This document shows positions 20,805 through 32,447 of a DNA stretch of 64,000 nucleotides, piece by piece (position 1 is the first letter of the stretch; the number at the start of each line of letters is the position of its first letter). The stretch lies in the NCBI GenBank assembly GCA_940337035.1, contig CALNHX010005225.1, forward strand, positions 1 through 64,000, in the 5' to 3' direction. This DNA is from Agriotes lineatus. Taxonomy: Eukaryota; Arthropoda; Insecta; Coleoptera; Elateridae. Made by a program: the position numbers and the translations under genes. The notes beneath the pieces are model-generated. The model saw only the letters and a list, made by a program, of their open reading frames with translations, was not told the DNA's origin and did no database searches.

Positions 20805-22065
20805 TTAGGCCTCATTAAGTGCTGATCCCCAGAGAAGTTGTTTGGAAGCCAGTCTCGCAGTCTCATCGGCTTCCTTGCCGTAGTTGCCGTCATGTCCTTT
20901 CACCCATACAAGGGAAACAACATTATTTTTTGAGATATCCTCTAGAGCTTTACGGCGCTGCAGTACCACACCTGAGATAATTTTGCAACTGCCCAGGGCT
21001 AGTAAAGCGGCTCTACTGAAGATATCAATACATTGATTCTCGATTTTCCTTTCAAGAATTGCTTTTGCTCCATGCATTATTCCAATTACCTCCGCTTGGA
21101 CGATAGTGGCTATTTTGCCTAGTGGTATGCTTTGGCAGAGGTTCACATCGTCAGAGAAAACTCCGACACCCGTTGCATGCTTTGTTTTAGATTCGCCAGT
21201 AAAGATGGATATATCTGTATGGTTGGTAAACCCGCCATTTTCATTGACATTAAATTGTCGATTGAAGGCATATTGTAGAGGGAGGTAGTCTAATGGAGCT
21301 GTCTCCTATATTAAAATGTACTGTTCTCATCGTAAGCATGTGTATTATCATTCACAGACAGGGGGTGCCACACCATGTATGCCTAAGGCAGAGTTAATGC
21401 TTTCAAAGGAAGCCTTGTCAAAGGCTCCTTCATTTTATTTTCTAGCGATCTCTCAATCCGGTTCACTACAGCATGTAGCGCCAATTCAGTAGATCTCCCT
21501 GAGGTATAGAAGAGTTGGTTCAGGTGCAATGGGTGTAAAACCAGCACCCTTTCCCGCATTTCTCTGTCACAAAGTCTCTCAAGCGTCTTTAGTAAGAGAT
21601 ATGTAAGACTAACGACCGGTCTTATAAAGACCACTAATCTGACGTTAACTTTAATTCGCTGTTAAAACAAACAAAAGCGCATCAAAATGTTAGTGCTTAT
21701 GACATTTCATTCATTAGTAAACACATTTTGATGCGCTTTTGTTTATTTTAACAGCGAATTAAAGTTAACGTCAGATTAGTAGCCTTTATAAGACTGGCTG
21801 TAAAGGGACGATATGATTTGGCGTGGGTATAATCCGTACTCCCAGGTTTAGGTATAAAAACTACCTTCACTTCTCTCCTGCTCTCCGGTATAGGTATATC
21901 AAAAAGCGATACATCCCGGTAGATGCGCACCAGGTGAACAAGCACCAAGTCCAGTCCCCATTGCAGTAGGGCTGGATAGATACCGTCCACTCCTGGCGAC
22001 CTGAAAGGGAGAAAGGAGTTTATAGCCCAGGTTACCTTGTCACCCCATACGACCTGGTTTGCCAC
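20805..22065 (-). pseudogene. LINE fragment: reverse transcriptase N-part and RNase H (I/R1/LOA-like)
   Basis: Reading leftward from 22065: AINSFLPFRSPGVDGI, VKVVFIPKPGSTDY and SYRP, the first RT blocks of a non-LTR element; after a 188-bp MITE the frame resumes with VVSLTYLLLKTLERL and NQLFYTSGRSTELALH. The RT palm with the YADD box is missing; the sequence then passes into an RNase H domain (VQAEVIGIMHGAKAI, VSLVWVKGHDGNYGKEADETA). An RNase H behind the RT is typical of I/R1/LOA-group LINEs. The first RNase H Asp appears changed (IFTGES). Deletion, frameshift and insertion make it a pseudogene. Confidence 0.8.
21613..21800. mobile_element. 188-bp palindromic MITE, TSD TAA
   Basis: Flanked by TAA (21610-21612, 21801-21803). 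The arms pair along most of the length (CTAATCTGACGTTAACTTTA..., AAGCGCATCAAAATGT). The 3-bp TSD suggests PIF/Harbinger mobilisation. Discounting it and one TSD copy brings the two RT parts of the host LINE back in one frame, which confirms the borders. Confidence 0.87.
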
Positions 22066-22395
22066 ATTCCAATCGTCCTCTGAGGGAGGTGGGATGTTGG
22101 GTCACAGAACCATAACTAAAACCGGCTGTAAACTTTGTGCAACACCTTAAAGCACAACGAACGAACGCCAATGATAAATGTCAACATCAAAACATAACAC
22201 TGCACGTATAGCCAACATCAAATAGATAAAATAACTTGCGCCAAAATAATGACCATTCAAATACGTTCGATTATTTCTAAAGGCACTGTATATTTCTAGG
22301 CTCAAATTTGCCTGAAAATGGCGGCCAGCAATCGTATGGCCACACTCTCTTGTATATAGTCACTGTAGTAACGAGTACTCGGGTGCTCGGTCTTA

Positions 22396-22574
22396 GGCTT
22401 TAGTCAGAGTGGCTCGCACATCATTTGTAAAAACGAATAAAATTAATAAATACAAATATTTTGTAACTGACTTACAGTGCCACCAACATATTATTCATAC
22501 AACAAATATTTCAAAGGCAACTTGACTGGAAGCGTTAAAATACTGCCGAGTACGGAGCCACTCTGACCTAAGCC
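22396..22574. mobile_element. MITE, TSD TTA (Harbinger-like)
   Basis: 179 bp with ends GGCTTTAGTCAGAGTGGCTC and the inverse of GGCTTAGGTCAGAGTGGCTC, flanked by TTA (22393-22395, 22575-22577). It includes one arm end of the hairpin family (CTTACAGTGCCACCAACATA at about 22470-22490). Confidence 0.75.
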
Positions 22575-22580
22575 TTATTA

Positions 22581-24895
22581 GTGGAGTAGATCTGGCGAAA
22601 AAGAAACCGAAAAACGAACTCTCTCTTTTCGAACATTTTTGTTTGTGAGTTTATAGAGTCGGGGTCCCTCTTTCAGATGATCATTATGGGAAGACTACCG
22701 GAGGTGCGAAGGGGGGGAAAATTACCGTTCAAAGATATGGGGAAGAGGGTTTTTCGCGAATAACTCGCTGAGTTTTATCCCGATCGGAACAGCTTATAGG
22801 AGATGAAATAAAGGGCTCGCAAATACAAACAAAATGAACTTTGGTTGGTCGAAATCGATTCAGCGGTTAGCGAGATATTGCGTTTTGAAGGTCGAAAAAC
22901 TGCGCCCGGAATTTCGCCGCGGCGGGAACCTTCCGCGGGACGTGTTCGCGTTTTTCGCGGGGAAAATATTGACCTAGCGACTTTATATTTTTTCCCCTGT
23001 TAGGTAATCACAATCAAAATAGTTTCTCCAAATTTCAAGTCGCTAGGTCAATTAGGAAGGGAGGGGGAGGGAAAATAATAAAAAAACTTTGATCGGGGCG
23101 AACTTTTTTATTTATCGGCCGATCCGGGTCATCAAATTGTAAAATATTTGTTAACTTTTTCGCTACAAGATGAGTCAGGAGTGACCAAGATTTTCGCAAA
23201 AATGGGGAAATGGCGGGCAATTTTCCGATTTCGAAAACCTTATTTATTCATTTTTGCGATGAAGAAGTAGAGTAGAAGACAATTTTTTTCTGTCACCAGA
23301 TTGAAATTTTTTTTCCCTTGAAAATAAGCCCTCTAAGAATCCGGTAGGACAATTATTAAGGGAGGAAGAGAGGTAAACGCGTTTTGCCGTGTAGAAGGGC
23401 AAGGGGTAGGGCTAGCGAATTTGGACAGGGCTCACTCTCAAGGGTAATAAATTACCTTTCATGGTTTTTTTATCTTGAAGCGCTATCTTGATCACGGGCT
23501 GCACGCGCGCGTGATATGTTTATCACGGCGAGCGCGAGATGCCGGCGGCAGAGCCTAGCGCTCCCTCTCCTCTTTCTACTCTCTTACAAATACATATTCA
23601 GTAGTTATATCCCTAGTGCATTCTATATATTCAGAAGCGTTCGAGAGAAATACTCGAATAATACAGAATGCACGCGGGGAATATTGCAAGACTATTCCCC
23701 GAAGAAATGTCTTCCTTTGTATTTTCTTTCTGAAATTTCTTGTGTATCTAACTGGTTTGCTCTTCTTCCCGCAAATACTCGATATTGCACTTGTGCAAAT
23801 ATTTGGGTATTGCACTAGTGCAAAATATTCGCTGTATTCGACTCTGATTGGTTCAAATTTTGAAAATTGATTGATGGGATTGGTTTATATTATCTGAGGG
23901 GAATAGTCACGCTCATCTCGTCTGTGTGTACCGGTGAGCGGGAACTCCTGATAAAGATATGACGCGCGCGTGCAGCTCCTGATTAAGATAGCGCTTCGCA
24001 ATAAAAAACCGTGAAAGGAAATTGATTACCCTTGAGAATGAGCCCTGCCCGAAGTCGCTAGCCCTATCCCTTGCCCTTCTACAGGGCAAAACGCGTTCAC
24101 CTCTCTCCCTCCCTTAATAATTGTCCTACCGGATTCTCAGGGGGCTTATTTTCAAGGGAAAAAAAATTCAATCTGGTGACAGAAAAAAATTGTCTTCTAC
24201 TCCACTCCTTCATCGCGAAAATGAAGAAATAAGGTTTTCGAAATCGGAAAATTGCCCGCCATTTCCCCATTTTGGCGAAAATCTTGGTCACTCCTGACTC
24301 ATCTTGTAGCGAAAAAATTAACAAATATTTCCCAATTTGAATGACCCAGACTGGCCAATAAATAAGAAAGTTCGCCCCGATCAAAGTTTTTTTATTCTTG
24401 TCCCTCCCCCTCCCCTCCTAATTGACCTAGCAACTTGAAATTTGGATAAACTATTTTGATTGTGATTACCTAACAGGGAAAATAATATAAAGTCGCTAGG
24501 TCAATATCTTCCCTGCGAAAAACGCGAACACGGCCCTCGGAGGGTTCCCGCCGCGGCGAAATTCCGGGCGCAGTTTTTCGACCTTAAAAACGCAATATCT
24601 CGCGAACCGCTGGACCGATTTCGACCAACCAAAGTTCATTTTGTTTGTATTTGCGAGTCCTTTATTTCATCTCCCATAAACTGTTACGAACGGGATGAAA
24701 CTCAGCGAGTTATTCGCAAAAAACCCGTTTCCCCATATCTTTGAACGGTAATTTTCCCCCCCTTCGCACCTCCGGTAGTCTTCCCATAGTGATCATCTGA
24801 AAGAGGGAGTCCGACTCTATGAAATCACAAACAAAAATTTTCGAAAAGAGAGAGTTCGTTTCCAAACCCAGATCTACTCCACTATATATTCATTA
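22581..24895. mobile_element. Fold-back element with ~940-bp inverted arms
   Basis: The arm at 22581-23527 is repeated reverse-complemented at about 23952-24895, starting GTGGAGTAGATCTGG on one side and ending CAGATCTACTCCAC on the other. The spacer (23528-23951) is about 420 bp. Apparent frames in the arms (61 and 95 codons) mirror each other and show no domain. Long arms without coding sequence fit a fold-back or long-TIR non-autonomous element. The TSD could not be settled. Confidence 0.85.
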
Positions 24896-25129
24896 TTTGA
24901 ACGAGTAACAAAAATGTATTTAAAAAAATAGAGAAGGCGTAATTTTCATCTGTATTGTTGACCAGCAACTATAGAACGAACCAACATTTGGGGAGCGCTG
25001 TCAAAAAAAAGAAACAGTATGAAGTGAGATATCATAACCATGTTACTAATAATGATCGTAACTAAATTTACTAAGATATAATTATGTAATCTGGTCATCA
25101 ATAATCAAATTCAATACTTGTAATTAAGA

Positions 25130-25833
25130 ATAGCAACGGTATGATACAAATATTCAAGTGTCTCTCCGTTTTCTGCTTTCAAAGACCTTCTTTTTGACTC
25201 AAAGACGTTTCCCGTCTCTGAAAAAAGTCTTTCACTAAAAATGGTGGATGATGAAGCGATAAGTACTGCTTCATAGCCTTGACTAAATGTGAAGAGATAT
25301 TTTGATTAACTTGCCAACAATGGAATGTTGATCGTTGTTCCATCAATTATAGATAATTTCAAGTAAGTATATCAAATTTCAGTTTGCAGTATTTCCCTTG
25401 TTGATAAGACGTGACTTGAAGAGCTGAAAATTGACGCTGAAGCAACAGAAGAAAACATATCCCAAATAGAAGTTTCGGGCTTCGTCTTTTTAGTCATTGG
25501 AATAAGAGCGTTCAGTGGAATATCATCATCGCCCGAGTCAGATAAACTATTTTCTACAACATTTGGTATATTTCCTTGCTGGACATGAACATGATCTTCA
25601 ACAGAACACTGATCAGCAGCTGTCTAATTGCATTTTTGTAACTGTCTATGAAAAATATATCTTTGAATCTGGGGTCTAATAAAGTGGCGATAGAATAATT
25701 GGGATATAAGTCTATGTCATTAAAACGGCTATCCAAACTTTTAATTAGACATCTTTCATTGTATGATATTAGAGCCATCTCTGAACTAAAACACCTAGTT
25801 GTCTTTTTAAAAGGCTTTGTCAAAGCATATTAA
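25130..25833 (-). pseudogene. hAT transposase C-terminal remnant
   Basis: Minus-strand pieces include FKKTTRCFSSEMALIS and YSIATLLDPRFKDIFF, a well-known hAT/ZBED stretch, and, after decayed sequence, FSETGNVFESKRRSLK near 25190 from the hATC dimerisation region. Stops and frameshifts separate them. It belongs to the element bounded at 19968 and 25948. Confidence 0.78.
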
Positions 25834-26105
25834 AAGATATAACATTTTGCTACTCGGCAGCCGAGTACTCGGTACTCAGCCAATGCTCTAAGTCGAGTAC
25901 ATACTCGGTACTCGGTCAAGTAAAAAACTAGGGCTCGTTGCAGCCCTACTTAAAACGCTCACTCACTCGCATTTTAACTCTGCCCCACTCGTGACTAAAG
26001 ACTAGCTTTACGCAATTTTATCGTAAATTACTATTAATGGAAAATAAAAAAACACAGTACTATGTCATTATTACACATAAAATAGTATTCTTCATATTTT
26101 CGATG

Positions 26106-26456
26106 AAGAAGCCGGGTAGCGCAGTTGGGAAAGCGCTAAGCTTGAATTAAGCAAGTCCTCACTTCGAATCCCGCCATTGCTGTAAGTTTTCCGCGGCCTT
26201 GGCGATTGGAATCGGGCTCAGTGAAACCATTCACAGTTGGGCACCAAATTAACTGTGCTCTACTCAGAACCACAGACCTAAGGGATCAAGTTCAACACAT
26301 CACCCAGACACAAACCTCACACAATGGTTGCTAAGCACAAAAAAAGCGTGCTCCAACTTTGTTATCCGAATTCGGGGTAAGTTGAGCATTGTACCGCCAA
26401 ATGCAAGCATATGAAGCACCGCAACGTAAAATGAGGTTACCGACAATACATACATA
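26106..26456 (+). repeat. tRNA-derived SINE
   Basis: 351 bp with an exact 12-bp TSD CATATTTTCGAT (26094-26105, 26457-26468). The head (about 26109-26175) has a Pol III A box (TAGCGCAGTTGG) and B box (CTTCGAATCCC) as in a tRNA; the unrelated body ends in a TACA repeat. The tRNA part has diverged too far to fold as a functional tRNA. Retrotransposition with LINE enzymes is inferred from the TSD. Confidence 0.88.
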
Positions 26457-26468
26457 CATATTTTCGAT

Positions 26469-27860
26469 ATTATCTAATCTGTTTCTACGGTATTTTCTGA
26501 AGACGCTCGAGGGGTATTGAGAAGAATGCATATCAAAATTAATATGGTTTGCCAGGTGAATGGCCAGGCCAGCACGAAAACGACTACAAAATGGATTAAA
26601 ACGCATCTTGCATTATGTTATGTTGAAAGATTTGGAGAAAGGAATGAAACATCGTCGTATTTATGTACAGTCAGCGGCGCGGGAACTAATTATGAGGGGG
26701 GAGCACATTTTTTTTAGTGCTTTAACATAACTAAGCTTTATGTTTGATTGTTCCATAACACTTTATTATTTAGCATCTATAAAGCGTCACTTTAGTCCAT
26801 AGAGTAAAGTAATACGGCTGCCTGTCAATGTCCAACAGTTATATACTACCAAAATAAGTGTCATTTTATTCATATCAGGAAAGGAGAATATATTAACTGA
26901 AAACTTTACAAAAAATAAAAATGAATTCATCTTTAATACCTTACAGTAATAGGTAGTTATTTTTGGTATCGATAACGCAATTAACCTAGAAGCACACTTT
27001 GAAACTATCAAATGTTTCAACAGCAACTTGAATTTTCTAATGTGTCTAATATAAATGATATTGTAGATAAAAGGAAGTCTTCTGCAGTGCAGTCGAAGGT
27101 AAAGCTTTGCATAGCTCGTATATAATCAGACCTTATTTGACTCATCCTCTATCGCTATGCTATGCTCGCTCTGCATAAAATAGACTCGTTCAATAAAGCG
27201 CTACATTATGTACGTTATACATAAATAACTATAATAGTTACAATTAAGTCAAAATGATTTTTATTCGCGTATTGAATAGTCATAGAGATACAAAACCTGA
27301 AAGGTATACGCCATTGTTACTTTCTTTAGATCATACAATATAGTAATCATGATTTTTTGCGAACTCGAAATTTTGCGGAAATATCCGTTTTCGTGTCTTC
27401 TCGTTCAGAAAAAGTTGTTTTCGAAGTGATGTCTGTTAGTTTGTGAGCATGTAAATTTGTCTGTCAGTCTGTCTGTATCCTCTTTACGGCCCAAATGGTT
27501 TAATTTGAAGATCCCAGTCATTTTTGGTTAAAATCGGATAACCGGAAATTGTACTTTACTCTTGTTTTTTCTGTTTTCCCGGAAAATTTTGTAATTGTTG
27601 TATAAAAATTAAATTTCATACAACAAAATGATATATTGTCTAATTATATACAACTTTTGTTCAAAAAGTTTATAAGAAATAGTTTTTGAAAAAATCGCAA
27701 AATGAAAGTTTTACAAAAATTTTCTCCGAAACGAATAGGAGTAAAAATGTTTAAAACTGTACATTACTTAATTATCTAACTATAACTTTTATCAAAAAAG
27801 TTTTTTGTTAGTACTAATAGTTTTTTTAAATCGCAATTTGAAATTTTTATAAGCAGTAAA
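26469..27860. other. No recognisable gene
   Basis: AT-rich. A stretch near 27430-27560 (GTCTGTCAGTCTGTCTGTAT, then GGCCCAAATGGTTTAA) resembles the 3' tail of a LINE or SINE but is not identifiable. The open frame at 26787-27026 (79 codons, minus) has no motif. Confidence 0.35.
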
Positions 27861-28148
27861 AGAAAGTCGTGTGGCGACCACACTTCCATTTTCTGTTTCA
27901 TATGGAAATGCAATCTAGGGAAACCATTGACAACAAGCATTGTCACTACATTGCATTGTGTTGGTCATAAACTTCTGGTTACTATTTTTGTGGTGAGGTT
28001 AGGTTTCATGTTAATCGGTCGACACCGTAATTATTTGAAAGTATAGTTCTATTTATTATAAACCGAAATTGTCCTTAGTGCAATCCCTACCTAACTAGTT
28101 AAAACCAAATTATAAAATCACATTTTAAGTTTATAATAGCCAAAGGTA

Positions 28149-29022
28149 CAGTAGTGTTTAAAAATGTGTTGTACAGCAACAGTTGTAAGTTTACTGGTGG
28201 TTGTGTTACTACTCAACAAAGGCTCACACTGCATGATTAACTTGGTAGATGTAGTTGTACACTTTCAAAATATTTGTACTTATACAGGGTTTTCAAAGTT
28301 AAGTCGGCACTATTGCTAACTTCGTTATTATTGGAGCTACAAAGTCAGTTAAATAGGCAAACTAGTAGTATTTTTTTCGCCAATTACGATGGTGAAAACG
28401 GAATCAAAATCGAACATCGCGTTCGCGAGTTATGTCATTGCCAGGGCCACTAGAAGCGTTTACAAGCGGGCTCAAGAATGCTTGGAGCAAGAGGGTGATG
28501 TTTTTGAGCATCTAATTTGAGTTTTGTTTTTATAAGTTCATAGAATAATAATTTGAAATAAACGATATTGTTTCACTTCATGGATATTCTTTTTAATTTC
28601 TATTTTATGAGAAGGCAAAATTGCCACTAACACAGCCACCTTGACGAATTTGAAAAATCATCAATACCTTTGTCATTTTTGACATTAGGATAAAAGGACA
28701 TAGGACACTTTTTGTTCAGAATTCAATTTCCTATCGATTGTGAATATTGTATACTGAGTGTCCCATTTGAAAAAAATTAACTTTTTGATATAACTCGCGA
28801 ACGCGTTGTTCGATTTTGATTCCGTTTTCACCATCGTAATTGGCGAAAAAAATACTACTAGTTTGCCTATTTAACTGACTTTGTAGCTCCAATAATAACG
28901 AAGTTAGCAATAGTGCCGACTTAACTTTGAAAACCCTGTATACAACACTTTTTTGAACTTTGTGTAATGAATTTATATTCACAAACCACAAATGTTGTAC
29001 AACACCTTAATGAACATGACTG
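28149..29022 (-). mobile_element. MITE family 2, copy B (split)
   Basis: Inverse-orientation relative of the element at 6481-12451. Ends CAGTAGTGTTTAA and TGAACATGACTG; flank TA on the left, TT on the right (degenerate TSD). Shared internal blocks include CAACAAAGGCTCACA and CAAAGTTCAAAAAAGTGTTG (on the minus strand). Interrupted at 28285-28938. Confidence 0.75.
28285..28938. mobile_element. Mariner-type MITE with ~155-bp TIRs
   Basis: Ends CAGGGTTTTCAAAGTTAAGT and its inverse, flanked by TA (28283-28284, 28939-28940). The arms are nearly identical for about 155 bp (to CGCGTTCGCGAGTTAT). The 340-bp centre is noncoding. The right-arm open frame is chance. Confidence 0.85.
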
Positions 29023-29694
29023 TTCAATTTAAAATAATGAAATGTCAACCTGTCGACATGCAACCTAACCTCACCACAAAAACTATAACCAGTAATTTAG
29101 GTACAACACAATGCATCCTAGTGACAATGCTTGTTGTCAATGTGGTTTCCCTAGAATTTCGGCATTTGCATTTCCATATGAAAGAAAAATGGACTAGTAT
29201 GTCGAATTCTCCGCTTTCGACCTAAGAATAAAGACGGGTTTAACAAATTCTTCGTGTTTTATTTCTGCACCACCTAAAATAGAACAACGAATTTGAGCAT
29301 TTCGTATAGATTAATGTGAAAACTCTTTATGTACACATTTTTCTATTGTTTTGCATTAGAATGACGTTATTTCAGCACGCTTTTTAGTCAAAATTAGAAC
29401 TAGAATGAGCTTCATTCTACTTCGATTGTTGGTAACTTTTTATTTTTATATGTTTGCAGGTTACGAATAATGTCAATGTAACGTTAATGTCTTTTCTCTG
29501 CTTTTATTTTATGCTGTTAGTAGAAGTTACATTTTGTGCCAAAATGACATAACATACAACCAAAGTTGAAAATATTAAGTTTAGTTCGCACATTTAGATC
29601 TCGTCCGCTAACATAAACTACATATTATTACCAACATAAATTTCTGCAGTAAAATTTTCCAAATTATTTTTTCTTTTAATAATACCGGGTGACC

Positions 29695-29732
29695 ATAAAT
29701 GGTTGTGATTTTTTTCTTAGGTTACAAAAAAA
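29695..29732 (+). repeat. Terminal fragment of the CCGGGTGACC hairpin family
   Basis: CCGGGTGACCATAAATGGTT followed by GTGATTTTTTTCTTAGGTT after a TA matches the end of the hairpin element at 37870-38094. The partner end was not found. Confidence 0.65.
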
Positions 29733-32443
29733 TTCAAAAAAACTAATTCAGCACTCGTTTGTTCCGAATTCAAAATTTGTGCAAGAATACATAGTTTTCT
29801 ATAACTTGTACTTTAATATACTATGAAAAATCCCATAAAATATATCAGGGGGGCAAATTACACTATTTGATTCCCCCATATATTTTATGAGGGGCAATGG
29901 CCCGCCCCCTTTTATTATTATTTATTTACTAGAAAATCTCAAATTACGTATCTGTAAACTCGAAAAATTAAAACTAAACTTTTGTAAGCTATTTGCTTGT
30001 TCTAATATAAGACTAGACAGTTCACTCTCCAAACAGTCTGTTATTTTAAAAGGGGGGTTACGAAAATCAGTGAGCCGCGAATAGCGATTCACTCGCTGTG
30101 CAGCATTTATAATAGATCGCTTCACCAAGCCTAGGTAATCGGAAGAAAAAAGCCGATAACTCAATTAATGAAAAACGTAACCCCAACGGTTTAGGCACTG
30201 CAGAAGTTCTAATTATCTGGTAACTGAAGCGTGTAAAGTTACTTTTGCCAGCATGACATCATGAAAATGGAGAAGCGGTTTGCTTGATTCTGTCAACCTT
30301 CTGCATTTACGTGAAAATAACAGGCCCGCAACTCCCACTCCAGCAGCAACCTCCCTGCTCGTGGTCGAGTGTGAGACTGAACAGCTCCGCGCGGAGGAAC
30401 TAATGAAATGTTGCCCTTTCTAACTGTGTAGGATCAATGGAATGCACTTGAAATTGCATACAAGAGAAAACAAACACTACCTTTCTGTATTTTAGAAATT
30501 TTTGTAGTGATGAAATCCCATATACAAATTTATCTATATTTTGTGTCTAATTTCAAAAAGTGAAAAGTTAAATACATACATACTGTAAAGTTGTTCAAAA
30601 TGTTTTTATTTAAAGGAAATCTTTCATTTTTCCATTTTGGGACTGGGCAATTCAATGTTCTTGGTCGGACTTTGACCATGCAGGAGTTCTACATACATGT
30701 GGCAAACGCTCAAAAAACCCGTACCCAAATTATGTTCTTTTTTTAATACATTCAGGCAAGTAGGGCAATTTTTGTTAGCTAAATAACAGTCTTCTTGACA
30801 ATAGTATTACTACATGCATAATCCAATTTCATTTAATGAAAGAATAAAAGCGGTTGTAAAGTCACATCCTTTCTATTACACAATGTATTCAATTACTTCA
30901 AATAGTTACAAAAGTTGATTATGAGACAAACATAATAAAACTGCAAAATGTTAAAAATGTCATATAATTGATTCCTGTTTCCTTTAACCCCATGTTAAAT
31001 TTGTAAAAACATATTAATAAAAGCATATTACAGGTCACTTCAACGTTTTAAACAAAAAGCATTTTCTAGGATCATCTGTACCATTTCACAAGTATTACAT
31101 ACATATTTCGGAGTTTCACTTGAAGAAATTAATTGTATTCACTATAACTGGAACAGACTGTGGTTAAAACGTGACCATAATTATACACGATCATTTCGCA
31201 TGTGGATATAATGTTCGGATATTTTATTACAAATGCAATGCATTTGCATCTTTTGATGACGTCTATTGTTGTTACACTGAGTGTTAGATAAGATGTTTGG
31301 CGTCAATTTTGATAATTTTACTTATCGATCCTCTCAAGCACCATACATATTTATCAGTTAAGAATTTTGATAATCAATCTTATTTTTAAATCTGACTTGC
31401 TCAGCGAGGAAATATTGAACTTTTCATATATTGGAATTACACAAACAATTTTGAAAGATTTCGATGTGCAATTTGGGCTAAATGTGGTGTTTAGCCAGTA
31501 GCAAAAACCAGTATTAAAATGGATTAGATAATTATAATTAGTTAGTTGTATTGGTAATAGTACCTATGAATTACACTACCACTACCATTACATAGGACAA
31601 TGTAACAAAAAGCATAGTTACTATACCTCATTTAAACTCAAGTAACTGAAACTACTCACTGAAAGCAGGAATTAATTAAATCCATTGGGTGTAGCTAGTT
31701 CAATTAGTCTCTTGTGATGTTGTGATATCCCATAAATACAGATAAATCAAAGGATCTGGTCATGAAAATAAGTTTGTTAGAAAATTATCCAAAAACCTAT
31801 GGATTATAGCAGCATCTCATCAGATGTAGAGTAGGATTTTGAGCATCCACATTCTTATGAGAATAATAAAAATGATCTATACGATGTATTCCTTTGTTCA
31901 TGAGATTGCTGTAGTTTTAACAGGGGAAAAATAAGACAAAGTCTATAAGATCTGATTCCAAGAGAATCACGCCTATAGCAGCCAATTCTTCTTTTCCTAT
32001 TGCCTAGTGGTGGTGAAACACGATTCTTAAATGTTGCAAGCAGAATGTTTTTTGCGATTTGCCATTTTTCTTACACCACCTTATATAATAACAAAGTAAA
32101 ATAATGTGCCAACTAACCGATTAGATACTAAAATATATATTCCTGTTATGACAAATTCGATTTCAAAGGCTTTCACAGCCATTGTCGATAAGTTAAGGAA
32201 AATCTCTTCTACTTTAATGATAGGGTACAATCTGGGAAGTTGTCAAATTGACACAAATATATTTTTGCAAGAGCTTATAAAAACGATTACCAGGTTTAGG
32301 TTTAATTATGAGAGACTGCAAATGAACAATTTAAGTTTTTCTCAGAAGTAAAACGAGGTCTTGGATTTAGGTATCTGCAACATTTTCTCTTGTGGTGATT
32401 GTACATCCATATGACGACGTGTCATTCCTGAGATATTCCATTT
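29733..32443. other. No recognisable gene
   Basis: 2.7 kb of AT-rich DNA. Mirror-like CCCATAAAATATATCAGGGGGG and CCCCCATATATTTTATGAGGGG at about 29830-29895 form a short inverted repeat. Frames at 29887-30164 and 32106-32351 lack motifs. Possibly ancient repeats or true intergenic DNA. Confidence 0.35.
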
Positions 32444-32447
32444 TTAA

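Larger units (their letters stand above)
20030..22367. mobile_element. DNA element with 8-bp TSD, nested in the hAT
   Basis: Ends TACAGTGACTATATAC and its inverse, continuing imperfectly through GTGTGGCCAT. Flanked by GTAATGAG (20022-20029) and GTAACGAG (22368-22375). No transposase of its own is visible; its content is a LINE fragment and MITEs. Probably a non-autonomous hAT- or P-type element. Confidence 0.7.
19968..25948 (-). mobile_element. Degraded hAT element filled with nested insertions
   Basis: Ends TAGGGCTGCAACGAG and its inverse, flanked by CTTAAAAG (19960-19967) and CTTAAAAC (25949-25956), an 8-bp TSD with one mismatch. Subterminal GAGTACTCGG-like repeats occur at both ends. A decayed minus-strand transposase lies at 25130-25833. 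The rest has been replaced or filled by younger elements (20030-22367, 22396-22574, 22581-24895). Confidence 0.82.
27868..29190. repeat. Outer inverted repeat of a threefold nest
   Basis: About 150-bp arms at 27868-28027 and 29052-29190 match in inverse orientation (ACCATTGACAACAAGCATTG; TTTTTGTGGTGAGGTTAGG). MITE family 2 copy B lies inside and a mariner-type MITE inside that. Confidence 0.75.

Noticed and set aside
23035..24384. Frames of 61 and 95 codons (KIFAKMGKWRAIFRFRKP)
   Set aside because: The same sequence in both inverted arms of the fold-back element; no known domain and no flanking gene signals.
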